Shown here: in pieces, positions 56,501 through 63,886 of the stretch | How the letters are laid out: every line of letters starts with the position of its first letter | Numbering within the stretch: position 1 is the first letter of the stretch | Source of the DNA: Tardiphaga sp. P9-11 | GTDB taxonomy: Bacteria; Pseudomonadota; Alphaproteobacteria; Rhizobiales; Xanthobacteraceae | Assembly: GCF_008329525.1 (NCBI RefSeq) | Contig: NZ_NPKQ01000002.1 | Location: 186,001 to 250,000, forward strand | Reading direction: 5' to 3' | DNA length: 64,000 bases | The notes under the pieces: generated by a model | Told to the model about the DNA's origin: nothing | Databases searched by the model: none | Seen by the model: only the letters and a program-made list of their open reading frames with translations | Made by a program: the position numbers and the translations under genes

Positions 56501-56710
56501 TTAGGACGGCAATTTATCGAATGTGGCCACGCCTGCCTCTATGACGTCGATTTCAGTCTCGACGGCATCTAACGGCACGGCAAAATTGAAGCTGGTTCGG
56601 CTTCGTAGGTCTTTGGCGATTCGCTTTCGATGATCCAGCAGACCGACCAGCGCGGCCCGATCACCGACCTGGATATATGCCCTGACAATAAGCTCAATTG
56701 CTGATGCCAC
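56501..56710 (-). CDS. Small helical protein, unknown
   Basis: A 69-residue protein read from a GTG with GGAGG five bases upstream ([21 protein letters not shown], then [20 protein letters not shown] and [17 protein letters not shown]). Two helical hairpins are likely. Small proteins of this pattern seem common in Bradyrhizobium, from memory. A TTG four codons upstream is a less likely start. Its leader overlaps a stem-loop. Confidence 0.6.
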   Translation of the reverse strand: MASAIELIVRAYIQVGDRAALVGLLDHRKRIAKDLRSRTSFNFAVPLDAVETEIDVIEAGVATFDKLPS

Positions 56711-56727
56711 TGCCGCCTCCAAAGAAA

Positions 56728-56753
56728 ACCCGCCGGGGACGAAGCCGGCGGGT
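56728..56753. terminator. CCCGCC/GGCGGG stem-loop, copy 3
   Basis: A 9-bp stem ACCCGCCGG / CCGGCGGGT with an 8-base loop, nearly identical to copy 1. It lies directly upstream of the small helical gene on the minus strand and ahead of the cysteine-rich gene on the plus strand. Confidence 0.6.
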
Positions 56754-56934
56754 CTGTCTCTTCGTCTACCAACTAGCGGTACGCATTACAGTGCCGCTTG
56801 AGCTGAAGGCTATCGGGAGAACCTTAAAGAAAGATTCCCGACCGCAAAGCGTGATCGAGATTGTAAAGACAGCGGCAATGGACGACGATGATGACGGCCA
56901 ATTGCTGGCGGCATGCACTTGCAGGAGTGTAGAA

Positions 56935-57126
56935 ATGCGCATTGCAGCAACATTCATTGTTCTGGTTATTGCTAGTTCAGGCACTGCTAACGCGAAGCCT
57001 GCACCCAAAGCATTTTGCACCTGGGCGGAGTGTATGCCCAGATGTGAAACGTCTGGCGGGAAGTACTGTAGCTCTTACTGCACCAAAGAGACTGCGAACC
57101 GTCGTTTGACTGGACAGTGCAAATAA
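56935..57126 (+). CDS. Secreted six-cysteine peptide, unknown
   Basis: A 63-residue precursor with a signal peptide (MRIAATFIVLVIASSGTANA, cleavage expected after ANA). The mature 43 residues hold six cysteines (FCTWAECMPRC, then KYCSSYC and GQC) and several basic residues, like a small disulfide-stabilised peptide. GGAG lies upstream of the ATG. I recognise no family; a toxin, inhibitor or signalling role is only a guess. It converges with a larger secreted-protein gene. Confidence 0.65.
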   Translation: MRIAATFIVLVIASSGTANAKPAPKAFCTWAECMPRCETSGGKYCSSYCTKETANRRLTGQCK

Positions 57127-57181
57127 TTTCCCATCGCCTCGGTTTGTCGCGTGCTCACCAAACAGCTGCGCAATAGGCTCG

Positions 57182-58006
57182 CTAACCTTCGCAGCCTTTC
57201 GCTTTGTAAGCGTCTTTCATTGTCTGTTGCTCCTTCGCATACCCCTCAGCAGCGTCGATTTGCTTTTTGATCAGCTTACATTTCAGGCTATCCCTCGCAT
57301 AATTTACCTGCTTGGGCTTGTTGGCCGCCCTTCGAAACTGCCGCTCGTATGTAATCTTTGCGTTTGCCTTCGCGGTCGCTGCCTTGTCAGCAAGACCGCC
57401 TCGTTCGAACGACCCTGCAGCGACATCAAAATGATCTGTTGCAGCAGCCAGATCACCGCGCTTTTCGGCAGCCATGCCTGCCGCAAAGTGCTTGAAGCCC
57501 TCTTTTCTCTCCTTCTCGATCTGGGGGTCTACCTTTGGCGTGCTCGCTGCCGCCGTTGGCTTGACCGCGGCTAATGTGGGCTTGGTGGCGGATGTGGCAG
57601 GCGCTCTGGTCTCGGAACGATCAATGCCCAGTATATCCGCCGTAACGTTCGATGCCGCGCCATAGTCTCGACTGCGTGGCACCGGCGGCGCAGCCCCGAT
57701 GCGCGTCGCCCTCGCTGCACCACCATTGGCCGTGATCGAGCCATCTGGCTGTAGCGTGTATGTGTAAGACCCCATGCTCGTCGTGTAGAGCATGGTGTTG
57801 CCTGCGCACGTCCATGTTCCCTCCGCCTGGCAGGCCGCGTTTTCTGTACAGATGGCTCGTCCGTCACGTGTGAGGGCCCCTCTGTTGCCACCGGCTAGAC
57901 CGCCGTGATTCCAAACTCCGGCGAACCTGTCCACGCAGCTGGCTGGAGGTGCTGCCATTGCGGGGCCGACTAAAAGAGTGAACGCAACAAGAGAGAAAAG
58001 GCGCAT
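57182..58006 (-). CDS. Secreted protein of unknown function
   Basis: A 274-residue protein with a signal peptide (MRLFSLVAFTLLVGPAMA), an N-terminal domain with four or more cysteines (SCVDRF, AICTENAACQAEGTWTC), a lipocalin/WD-like YTYTLQPDGSITANGG stretch, an Ala/Thr/Pro-rich linker (about 130-165) and a helical C-terminal part rich in Lys and Ala (about 165-270). ATG 58006 is chosen with TTGAGG upstream. Domain identity is unknown. Confidence 0.75.
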   Translation of the reverse strand: MRLFSLVAFTLLVGPAMAAPPASCVDRFAGVWNHGGLAGGNRGALTRDGRAICTENAACQAEGTWTCAGNTMLYTTSMGSYTYTLQPDGSITANGGAARATRIGAAPPVPRSRDYGAASNVTADILGIDRSETRAPATSATKPTLAAVKPTAAASTPKVDPQIEKERKEGFKHFAAGMAAEKRGDLAAATDHFDVAAGSFERGGLADKAATAKANAKITYERQFRRAANKPKQVNYARDSLKCKLIKKQIDAAEGYAKEQQTMKDAYKAKGCEG

Positions 58007-58259
58007 CGCTAAATACCTCAAGAAAGGAGCGAGTTGGAATGAGTCCGACTATAGCGTTCAGCACGCGCGCCTTGAAGGAGGCAAGGTTGGAATAGCTTCT
58101 CGCGATCGAAGACAAAGGATTCGCCATGACTGGTTAGGTTGAATCAGGACCCACGCTGAATCAAGATCTGCGCAGCCCCTCCCGACCACCGATCTGATCA
58201 AGTTCAGTGGGCAACTCGACCGCGCGGCCCACGCTGGCCGCGATGCAATAGGAACGTCG

Positions 58260-58454
58260 ATGTTCAGATTTCTAAAGCTCACAATTCAGATTATTTGGGC
58301 CGTATCGATCATCGGGGTAGCCACGTTTATTGGAGCTATTTATGGCTGGCAGCAGCACGGATGGGTGGGCGCCCTCTCCCTGGGTTTCGTGGGATTTTGT
58401 TTTGGAGCCCTCGGTGCCGGAAGCCCAGCATTGATCCTTCATTTTTTTCGGTGA
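58260..58454 (+). CDS. Small membrane protein, two helices
   Basis: A 64-residue protein that is mostly hydrophobic (LTIQIIWAVSIIGVATFIGA and VGALSLGFVGFCFGALGAG), probably two transmembrane helices. The ATG is preceded by AGGAA. Unknown function. Confidence 0.65.
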   Translation: MFRFLKLTIQIIWAVSIIGVATFIGAIYGWQQHGWVGALSLGFVGFCFGALGAGSPALILHFFR

Positions 58455-58608
58455 GAACTATCCCCACGCACCCTAATAGAATGTCGGTCATGAAAGTAGG
58501 CGGCGACAACCTATGTGGCGAGGGCAATGTTTTTGCGCTGGCTGAGATCCCTGCATGACGGACTCTTTTTTACGGAGTGAATGCGGTGCATCATGAAGGA
58601 GCGAGGCC

Positions 58609-58812
58609 TTGAGCAAGCGCCCGTTGAGCCGGACCGAGCTTGTCCTCATTATTGGCGCCTTAATTGTCGCATTTTTAATGGTCTTTTACTGGAGCCAACA
58701 TCTCTCACGCTCGGCTCGGCAGAGACAGCAGATACGCGAGAACTATGATCTGAAGCGGGAGGGGGAACGAAACGAAGCTCCGAAGTTTCTGCCGGACGCG
58801 AGGCCCAGATAA
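58609..58812 (+). CDS. Small membrane protein with TTG start
   Basis: A 67-residue protein with one transmembrane helix (ELVLIIGALIVAFLMVFYW, about residues 10-28) and a charged cytoplasmic tail rich in Arg and Glu. The TTG is preceded by GAAGGAG at 13-8 bases upstream. Unknown function. Confidence 0.6.
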   Translation: MSKRPLSRTELVLIIGALIVAFLMVFYWSQHLSRSARQRQQIRENYDLKREGERNEAPKFLPDARPR

Positions 58813-58978
58813 CCGACTACCTGTCTCCCTAGGTAAGACGTTTCATTAGCTGGTCGACAGCATTTCCATCTCACAATGTAGGGTGAATCGAACGTTACGG
58901 CATTCGGCAAAAGCCGTTGATTCGTGCCACTAGTTAGTGAGGCCTATCGCCTATCCTTTCTCCAAAAAGGAAGGGCGA

Positions 58979-59365
58979 ATGACTCTGACATTGGGCTTAG
59001 GCATACTTTTCTTCTGGACGATTTGGTTCGCTCTGATTTTCGTACCGGCCTATTGGGTAGGGAGGTGGTTGGCTCCGAAGAACCCGGCCGAACTGCATCC
59101 GGTGGTTTACGTTGCCCTAGCCGCGATATTCGGCTTGTTCTCGCAGCTTGCAGTCTTGATCGCCGTCATAGCTATCATGTTCGGTGAGCTTTTCGTTTTC
59201 GGCCCCTCACCCTCGCTTAAGGTGTTCATGAAAGACCCGCAGGGTTTTGGGGGTGCCTTCGTAAACATGTTGCTTTTCGTTCCGACCTTCGCCGCGCTTG
59301 TCGCGGGCTACTGGAAAGCACGGCGGCGCCTGTACGGCGCGAGAGGTGGTTTGACCCCGAACTAG
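58979..59365 (+). CDS. Membrane protein of unknown function
   Basis: A 128-residue protein with three predicted helices (FFWTIWFALIFVPAYWV, VYVALAAIFGLFSQLAVLIAV, MLLFVPTFAALVAGYW). AAAAAGGAAGGG precedes the ATG. No family recognised. Confidence 0.7.
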   Translation: MTLTLGLGILFFWTIWFALIFVPAYWVGRWLAPKNPAELHPVVYVALAAIFGLFSQLAVLIAVIAIMFGELFVFGPSPSLKVFMKDPQGFGGAFVNMLLFVPTFAALVAGYWKARRRLYGARGGLTPN

Positions 59366-59479
59366 CATCAAAGGGTCACGCAACGGCTGTCCTGTGGTCG
59401 CTGCAGTCGTTGTCAATTATGCGTTCATGTAATCAGATCCAACAAGCTTTGCATTCACGGCCGGGGATTGAGTCGAATC

Positions 59480-59902
59480 ATGCCAGCGCTCTCGTCGGCC
59501 TCGTTGGTCAACGTCGCTCGTCTCGCAATTATGTGGGTCGGCTTCGGCTGGCCTGTATTGGGGTTGGCGATCGAACTTGAGAAAGGAAATGAGTTGGCTT
59601 GGGTGGCCGTCGGCACTGTGTTCATGGGAGCAATTTTTGGATTGCCCGCTCTACTACTGGGCCTCGCTCTGCCAGCATACAAACAACGAATTTTCATTGT
59701 TCCGATCGGTCTCTTTGCGATCTTCTGGGCCCTTTCGAGCCAGTCAGCCACCTATCAGGGCCTCACTCTGCCTCCATTCATGTTCCTTTGGATTGTTACA
59801 TTCACGGCAATCTCGCTCCTCCCCCCGCAACGCTTTAATGCTGCGTCTGAGCAGAACTGGAAAAGCGGCTGGCGCCGGCAGGATGTTGCCGATGACAAGT
59901 AG
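59480..59902 (+). CDS. Membrane protein of unknown function
   Basis: A 140-residue protein with four predicted helices (LAIMWVGFGWPVLGLAI, LAWVAVGTVFMGAIFGLPALLLG, IFIVPIGLFAIFWAL, PPFMFLWIVTFTAISLL). ATG 59480 is chosen; TTG at 59468 is an alternative. Its end overlaps the next gene by 11 bases, so they are probably an operon. Confidence 0.65.
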   Translation: MPALSSASLVNVARLAIMWVGFGWPVLGLAIELEKGNELAWVAVGTVFMGAIFGLPALLLGLALPAYKQRIFIVPIGLFAIFWALSSQSATYQGLTLPPFMFLWIVTFTAISLLPPQRFNAASEQNWKSGWRRQDVADDK

Positions 59903-60392
59903 TCGCCGTAAAGCCAAATCTCTTGCGGCGGCTGCCTTGATCATTGGTGTTGCTGTTATCGGCTACACTTTATTTCGCGGCCCCTTGCCGTTTCCGCATC
60001 GCTTCGTTCATACCTGCGACACTGCCATTGCTGACCGGTTGAAGGAGTCAGCAAGCTACGAGCGAACCGGCTTGCAGGGGTCTATTAAAACACTCAGCCA
60101 AGAAGAGTTTTTTGCCGATCCGCGTCGGGCCGTCGCTCCTGAGCATCGCAGGGCAATTATTGGATCAAACCAGCCTGTCCGGTATGAAGCACTGATCACA
60201 TACCGGGCTCTAGATGCCGTGGGCGCTGTAATTCAGGAGCAGGCAAGCTGCACGTTCAACTCGCTAAGCGGAGGAGACGCGCCGAACAAGACAAGCGGTG
60301 TGCAGATCGATGGGGAGTATAACCTTGATTGGGTCAAACGGCAGCATCCCAATTCCAGAGAGATGTTCTTTCGCATACTCAAAAATTCGTAG
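59892..60392 (+). CDS. Membrane-anchored protein of unknown function
   Basis: A 166-residue protein with a basic N-terminus and one helix (LAAAALIIGVAVIGYTLF, about 10-28), then a soluble periplasmic domain with two cysteines (HTCDTAI, ASCTFN) that may form a disulfide. It starts inside the end of the previous gene (11-base overlap), with GCAGGA upstream. Function unknown. Confidence 0.65.
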   Translation: MTSSRRKAKSLAAAALIIGVAVIGYTLFRGPLPFPHRFVHTCDTAIADRLKESASYERTGLQGSIKTLSQEEFFADPRRAVAPEHRRAIIGSNQPVRYEALITYRALDAVGAVIQEQASCTFNSLSGGDAPNKTSGVQIDGEYNLDWVKRQHPNSREMFFRILKNS

Positions 60393-60486
60393 CAAAGATC
60401 CGGCTGGGTGCCGCGCTCCTTGTCCAATGATCAACAATTGCCCCGCTTGACGTGGTGTTAATTCGAATGGAAGTAAGGACCGGAGT

Positions 60487-60741
60487 ATGGGATTTCGTGC
60501 AAAGTTAGATATGAAGCTTAGGCCTTGGCCTTACGTCGCACTGGCCGCCCTACTAGGCGCCTTGGGCGGCCCCATCATTCCCGCATTTAGATACGGCTCT
60601 CTCGTCGCCATCGTCGCTGCCGCTGTCATGGGAGCAGCTATTCTTTCTGTTGTGGCTTGGTGGGTATTGCGCCAACACGGACTGCTGATCAGCGCGACTG
60701 TTCAAGACATGGTCGACGCCCAACGGCGCAAGAAGTCCTAA
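60487..60741 (+). CDS. Small membrane protein, two helices
   Basis: An 84-residue protein with two hydrophobic helices (PYVALAALLGALGGPII and LVAIVAAAVMGAAILSVVAWWVL) and a basic end (AQRRKKS). TAAGGA precedes the ATG by about 9 bases. Unknown function. Confidence 0.65.
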   Translation: MGFRAKLDMKLRPWPYVALAALLGALGGPIIPAFRYGSLVAIVAAAVMGAAILSVVAWWVLRQHGLLISATVQDMVDAQRRKKS

Positions 60742-60786
60742 CGCGAACGCAGATCCGCACCGTCTCCCTGCGATCATGGGCAAGGA

Positions 60787-60820
60787 TGACGCCCTCCCCG
60801 CCATCGGATAAAATGGCGGG
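60787..60820 (+). repeat. 22-base repeat copy 2 forming a leader hairpin
   Basis: Bases 60787-60808 equal those at 55080-55101. Here the sequence extends into a perfect 8-bp hairpin CCCGCCAT / ATGGCGGG (60797-60820, 8-base loop) that ends one base before the start of the next tiny gene. Confidence 0.6.
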
Positions 60821-60821
60821 C

Positions 60822-60977
60822 ATGAAAGCAGATCAACGACTGGCTGGGTTTTGTTTGATCGTGCTCGCCATTCTTATCGCGGGCATCATGGTGGAGAAGT
60901 TCTGGGACTGCCGACTTACAAAAGGGCTGTCGGAATCGGCCTGCTTGTTTACGCCCGCTCCGTACACCGTGCCCTAG
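60822..60977 (+). CDS. Tiny single-span membrane protein
   Basis: A 51-residue protein (MKADQRLAGFCLIVLAILIAG, then IMVEKFWDCRLTKGL...) with one transmembrane helix and two later cysteines. The start at 60822 follows directly after a hairpin whose 3' arm carries the GGCGGG; an ATG inside that arm (60813) is an alternative. Translation might be controlled by the hairpin. Function unknown. Confidence 0.55.
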   Translation: MKADQRLAGFCLIVLAILIAGIMVEKFWDCRLTKGLSESACLFTPAPYTVP

Positions 60978-60979
60978 AA

Positions 60980-60998
60980 GCCGCCTCACTGAGGCGGC
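60980..60998 (+). terminator. Hairpin between two tiny genes
   Basis: A perfect 8-bp stem GCCGCCTC / GAGGCGGC with a 3-base loop, followed by CTTAT, lies just after the preceding gene's stop. Confidence 0.5.
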
Positions 60999-61014
60999 CT
61001 TATCGGAGAACACA

Positions 61015-61164
61015 ATGCCAAATTGGGTAGGACCGCTTCTCGCCCTGATAGCTCTCATCGGGTTTATTGGTTTTGCGTTTCGGCAAGGCACAAAGGTGTC
61101 ACCAGATCAGAATAATACAGATACCGGTCCAAGCCAAAATGATTATCCCCCAGGCCCTTTTTGA
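61015..61164 (+). CDS. Tiny single-span membrane protein
   Basis: A 49-residue protein: one N-terminal helix (WVGPLLALIALIGFIGFAF) and a hydrophilic tail (KVSPDQNNTDTGPSQNDY). GGAG lies nine bases before the ATG. Similar short proteins with this layout seem common in rhizobia, from memory. Confidence 0.63.
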   Translation: MPNWVGPLLALIALIGFIGFAFRQGTKVSPDQNNTDTGPSQNDYPPGPF

Positions 61165-61225
61165 ATGAGGCCACTGACGATTTCAAACCGGGCCACTAGA
61201 GGTCGAAATAGGGCAGGTACCGGAA

Positions 61226-61402
61226 TTACTTCGGTGGCTGCAATTCACCCTTTAACCAGCCTATCGCTTGATCCGTTTTAAGCGGGTCGGGTCGGTCGCA
61301 ATCGAAGCATTGGAACGTGCGCGGCCCTTTGCCGCCCGACGGCAGCGCCAAAATCAGATGAGCCCCACATCGGGGACAGACTGGCCTTTGAGCTTGACCC
61401 AT
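61226..61402 (-). CDS. Small zinc-ribbon protein
   Basis: A 58-residue protein with two CxxC pairs (VCPRCGAHL and QCFDCDRPDP), a zinc-ribbon layout, and a GWLKGEL end. The ATG at 61402 is preferred over one three codons upstream. It is divergent from the next gene. Unknown role; zinc ribbons of this size often bind nucleic acid or act as adaptors. Confidence 0.65.
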   Translation of the reverse strand: MGQAQRPVCPRCGAHLILALPSGGKGPRTFQCFDCDRPDPLKTDQAIGWLKGELQPPK

Positions 61403-61526
61403 AGCGGCCAAATTCTGCCGCCAGTCGGGAACTTCGTCAATTTCAAATCAGGCGCACTCCGTCCGAACAGGCAAATTCAACCTCAACGGACTCGACTTTT
61501 GTTCTTTTTATGTTCTAGTCAAGGAC

Positions 61527-61931
61527 ATGAGCGACAGACCTGCAAGCTGGCGGATGCCGACGCCAAAACAGATGGAAAAGCTGGCCTCCAAGCCAAGCCG
61601 CCCACCTGACCCGCCTATTCCGATGCCCGGGCCTGCGGACGACCTGCCAGAGGCTTATTGGGATTCCATCGTCCGAGATCCCCGCGGTCAGATCCGTACC
61701 GGCGTTCCCATTCAGCAGCGGCGCCTCTCCGAAATTCACCGACACGTCCTGCGCGTGACCTGTCGTCGCTGCGATCGGATCGTTGAAATTCAGACCGTGG
61801 ATGCGGTGCGTATCTACGGGGCCCATGCGGTCTGGAAAGACGTGGGCATGAAGCTGCTCGACAACGGCTGCCAGGAACGCACAGGACGCCTCGAGGAGGA
61901 CGGCTGCTGGCCGTCATTTGAGACAACCTAG
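61527..61931 (+). CDS. Conserved protein with CxxC motif, unknown
   Basis: A 134-residue protein. The C-terminal half has TCRRCDRIVEIQTVDAVRIYG, then AVWKDVGMKLLDNGCQERTGR and EEDGCWPSF, a compact cysteine-containing domain found in other rhizobial accessory regions from memory. It is the first of a co-directional run that reaches the end of the window. Confidence 0.75.
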   Translation: MSDRPASWRMPTPKQMEKLASKPSRPPDPPIPMPGPADDLPEAYWDSIVRDPRGQIRTGVPIQQRRLSEIHRHVLRVTCRRCDRIVEIQTVDAVRIYGAHAVWKDVGMKLLDNGCQERTGRLEEDGCWPSFETT

Positions 61932-61977
61932 CGCTTATGATTTTTCCTTTTTTTGACCGTCACGCTTGGACGCCCTT

Positions 61978-62427
61978 ATGGCTCCGAAATATCACCCCAC
62001 GCCCCTCTCAGGCGGCGACAGGAAAGCTCTGAACAAAGAGCTGAACAAGGCGCGCGGCGTGACGCTGATGCTTGCACGTCAGTCGGACGAATTGCGCGCA
62101 AAGGGCGAAGCCCTGATCCGGGAAGCTGACAAGCTGTCCTGCGAAAGCTGGAACGAGCGCATGTGGGCGGACGGCGAGCCGATTGATCCGTCCCCGACCG
62201 TCAATCAGGCACTGAACGGCGGCTTTCCGTGGCTCGAGATTGAATGTTCAAGATGCCGGGCCAAGCGCGACGTCAGCCTGGCAGAGCTCCCGCATGTCGA
62301 CACGACATGCATCCACGACCTCGCGACCCGCCTGCGCTGCCAGCGGTGTGCGAAAGGCGGCAAGAGACCGCTGGCGACATTGCTGCAGTTGGCGCCCAGC
62401 TCACGGCATGGCGTGGAGACGCCATGA
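61978..62427 (+). CDS. Conserved protein with cysteine pairs, unknown
   Basis: A 149-residue protein: Lys/Arg-rich helical N-terminus, then GGFPWLEIECSRCRAKRDV with CxxC, HVDTTCIHDLATRLRCQRCAKGG with a second CxxC, and a PLATLLQL end. The layout suggests a zinc-binding domain. ATG 61978 is chosen; TTG at 61966 is possible. It overlaps the next gene by four bases (ATGA). Confidence 0.75.
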   Translation: MAPKYHPTPLSGGDRKALNKELNKARGVTLMLARQSDELRAKGEALIREADKLSCESWNERMWADGEPIDPSPTVNQALNGGFPWLEIECSRCRAKRDVSLAELPHVDTTCIHDLATRLRCQRCAKGGKRPLATLLQLAPSSRHGVETP

Positions 62428-62873
62428 TGCCGGAACTGACACGGCGGCGCACCGATGATCGTTTTGAGACCTGGGAAATCTGGTACGGCGACGTGCAGGT
62501 CGGTACCATCGGCCTGCACGACTGGGACCCTACCCCCGAGAGGTCGTGCATCTGGAAATGGTCTTGCGGCTTTTATCCGGTCCAGGCTGGCGAATGTTAC
62601 AGCGGCGAAGCCCTCGACTTCGAAACAGCCCGCGCCGCCTTTGATGCTGCGTGGAAGGTGTTCCTGCAGAAGCGCACCGAAGCGGAGTTCGAGGCTTCGC
62701 GCCGGCAGCAACAGTGGACCGCCAACAAATACGCGCTATGGGACGCCGGATTTCGCAACAAGCTCGGCAGAGGTCCGCTCCACTGCCCTTGCGGCGCGAC
62801 GTTCGACCCCGGCATACCTGAAGAGACCATGGCTCATATTGAACACATCACCGGACGAGCACCGGGCACGTAA
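62424..62873 (+). CDS. Conserved protein of unknown function
   Basis: A 149-residue protein with RFETWEIWYGDVQVGTIGLH and IWKWSCGFYPV near the N-terminus, a helical middle and a GPLHCPCGATFDPGIPEE cysteine motif. Two ATGs (62424 and 62427) are possible; the first overlaps the previous stop. Function unknown. It precedes the SRAP gene by 15 bases. Confidence 0.7.
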   Translation: MMPELTRRRTDDRFETWEIWYGDVQVGTIGLHDWDPTPERSCIWKWSCGFYPVQAGECYSGEALDFETARAAFDAAWKVFLQKRTEAEFEASRRQQQWTANKYALWDAGFRNKLGRGPLHCPCGATFDPGIPEETMAHIEHITGRAPGT

Positions 62874-62888
62874 TCGATAGGAACGCGC

Positions 62889-63611
62889 ATGTGCAATTTG
62901 TATTCGATGACGAAGAACCAAGACGCCATCCGCCGGCTGTTCTCCTTCGACGTCGACAGCACCGGAAACTTGCCTGCAATGCCCGGCATCTTTCCCGACT
63001 ATCCAGCCCCGATCCTGCGCAACAAGGCGGATACGACCGAACTGACGCTCGCCCGCTGGGGGATGCCATCGTCACAATTTGCCCAGATGCAGGCTGCGAA
63101 GAAACGCGCCGCCAAGCTTGAAGAGAAGGGCAAGCAGGTCGATTTCAAGGAACTACTCCGCATGGAGCCGGACAGTGGAACGACCAATATCCGCAATCTC
63201 GAAAGTAAGCATTGGAAGCGCTGGCTCGGTGTCGAGTCCCGATGCCTGGTGCCGTTCACATCCTTCAGCGAGTTCAATAAAGCTGAGGGCGGCGACATCT
63301 GGTTTGCGTTCGGCGAGGCCCGGCCTCTGGCATTCTTCGCGGGAATCTGGACGAACTGGACGTCGGTTCGGAAGGTCAAAGAAGGCGAGACGACAAACGA
63401 CATCTTCGCATTTCTGACGACCGAACCGAACGCCGAAGTCGGCGCAATCCACCCGAAAGCCATGCCCGTTATCCTGACGAGGCCTGAAGAGCTCAATGCC
63501 TGGATGAACGCGCCAGCCGAAGAAGCGATGCAGATCCAACGCCCGCTGCCTGACGGCGCACTGCAGATCGTCGCACGCGGCAAGAAGAAAGACGAAGCGT
63601 CTCTCCCATGA
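62889..63611 (+). CDS. SOS response-associated peptidase (SRAP, HMCES/YedK type)
   Basis: A 240-residue protein that in characterised homologues crosslinks to abasic sites in single-stranded DNA through its N-terminal cysteine. Met-Cys2 is present, and the catalytic motifs CLVPFTSFSEF and GAIHPKAMPVIL lie near 117 and 190. The start codon follows a GGAA. Together with nearby unknown genes it forms a tight co-directional group, which suggests a DNA-damage or phage-related module. Confidence 0.92.
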   Translation: MCNLYSMTKNQDAIRRLFSFDVDSTGNLPAMPGIFPDYPAPILRNKADTTELTLARWGMPSSQFAQMQAAKKRAAKLEEKGKQVDFKELLRMEPDSGTTNIRNLESKHWKRWLGVESRCLVPFTSFSEFNKAEGGDIWFAFGEARPLAFFAGIWTNWTSVRKVKEGETTNDIFAFLTTEPNAEVGAIHPKAMPVILTRPEELNAWMNAPAEEAMQIQRPLPDGALQIVARGKKKDEASLP

Positions 63612-63886
63612 CGAAATACGTTGACGACAAACGCCTCTACGCCAGACCTGAAGCCGCCGCAGCCAGACTGCTTGAGATCGCCAAGGCGCTCCGTGTGGAC
63701 CAAGGCCACATGCCCGTCGGGGAATGGAACGGCACATTCCTGAAAGGCGGCGCCGGTACCGTCGCGGAATATACAGCCGGTCGGGACCACCTCATCGAGA
63801 GCGGCGTCATCAAGATGCATGAGTGCGGCAGCATGTTCAGGTGGAAGAACGATGATGCAGCCCACTTCAACGCCGAGGATCGATAA
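63608..63886 (+). CDS. Small protein coupled to SRAP, unknown
   Basis: A 92-residue protein whose ATG overlaps the SRAP stop by four bases (ATGA), so the two are coupled. AAARLLEIAKALRVDQGHM is helical, and the C-terminal half (TVAEYTAGRDHLIESGVIKM, then GSMFRWKND) reads like a small winged-helix or nucleic-acid-binding unit. Unknown. Confidence 0.7.
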   Translation: MTKYVDDKRLYARPEAAAARLLEIAKALRVDQGHMPVGEWNGTFLKGGAGTVAEYTAGRDHLIESGVIKMHECGSMFRWKNDDAAHFNAEDR

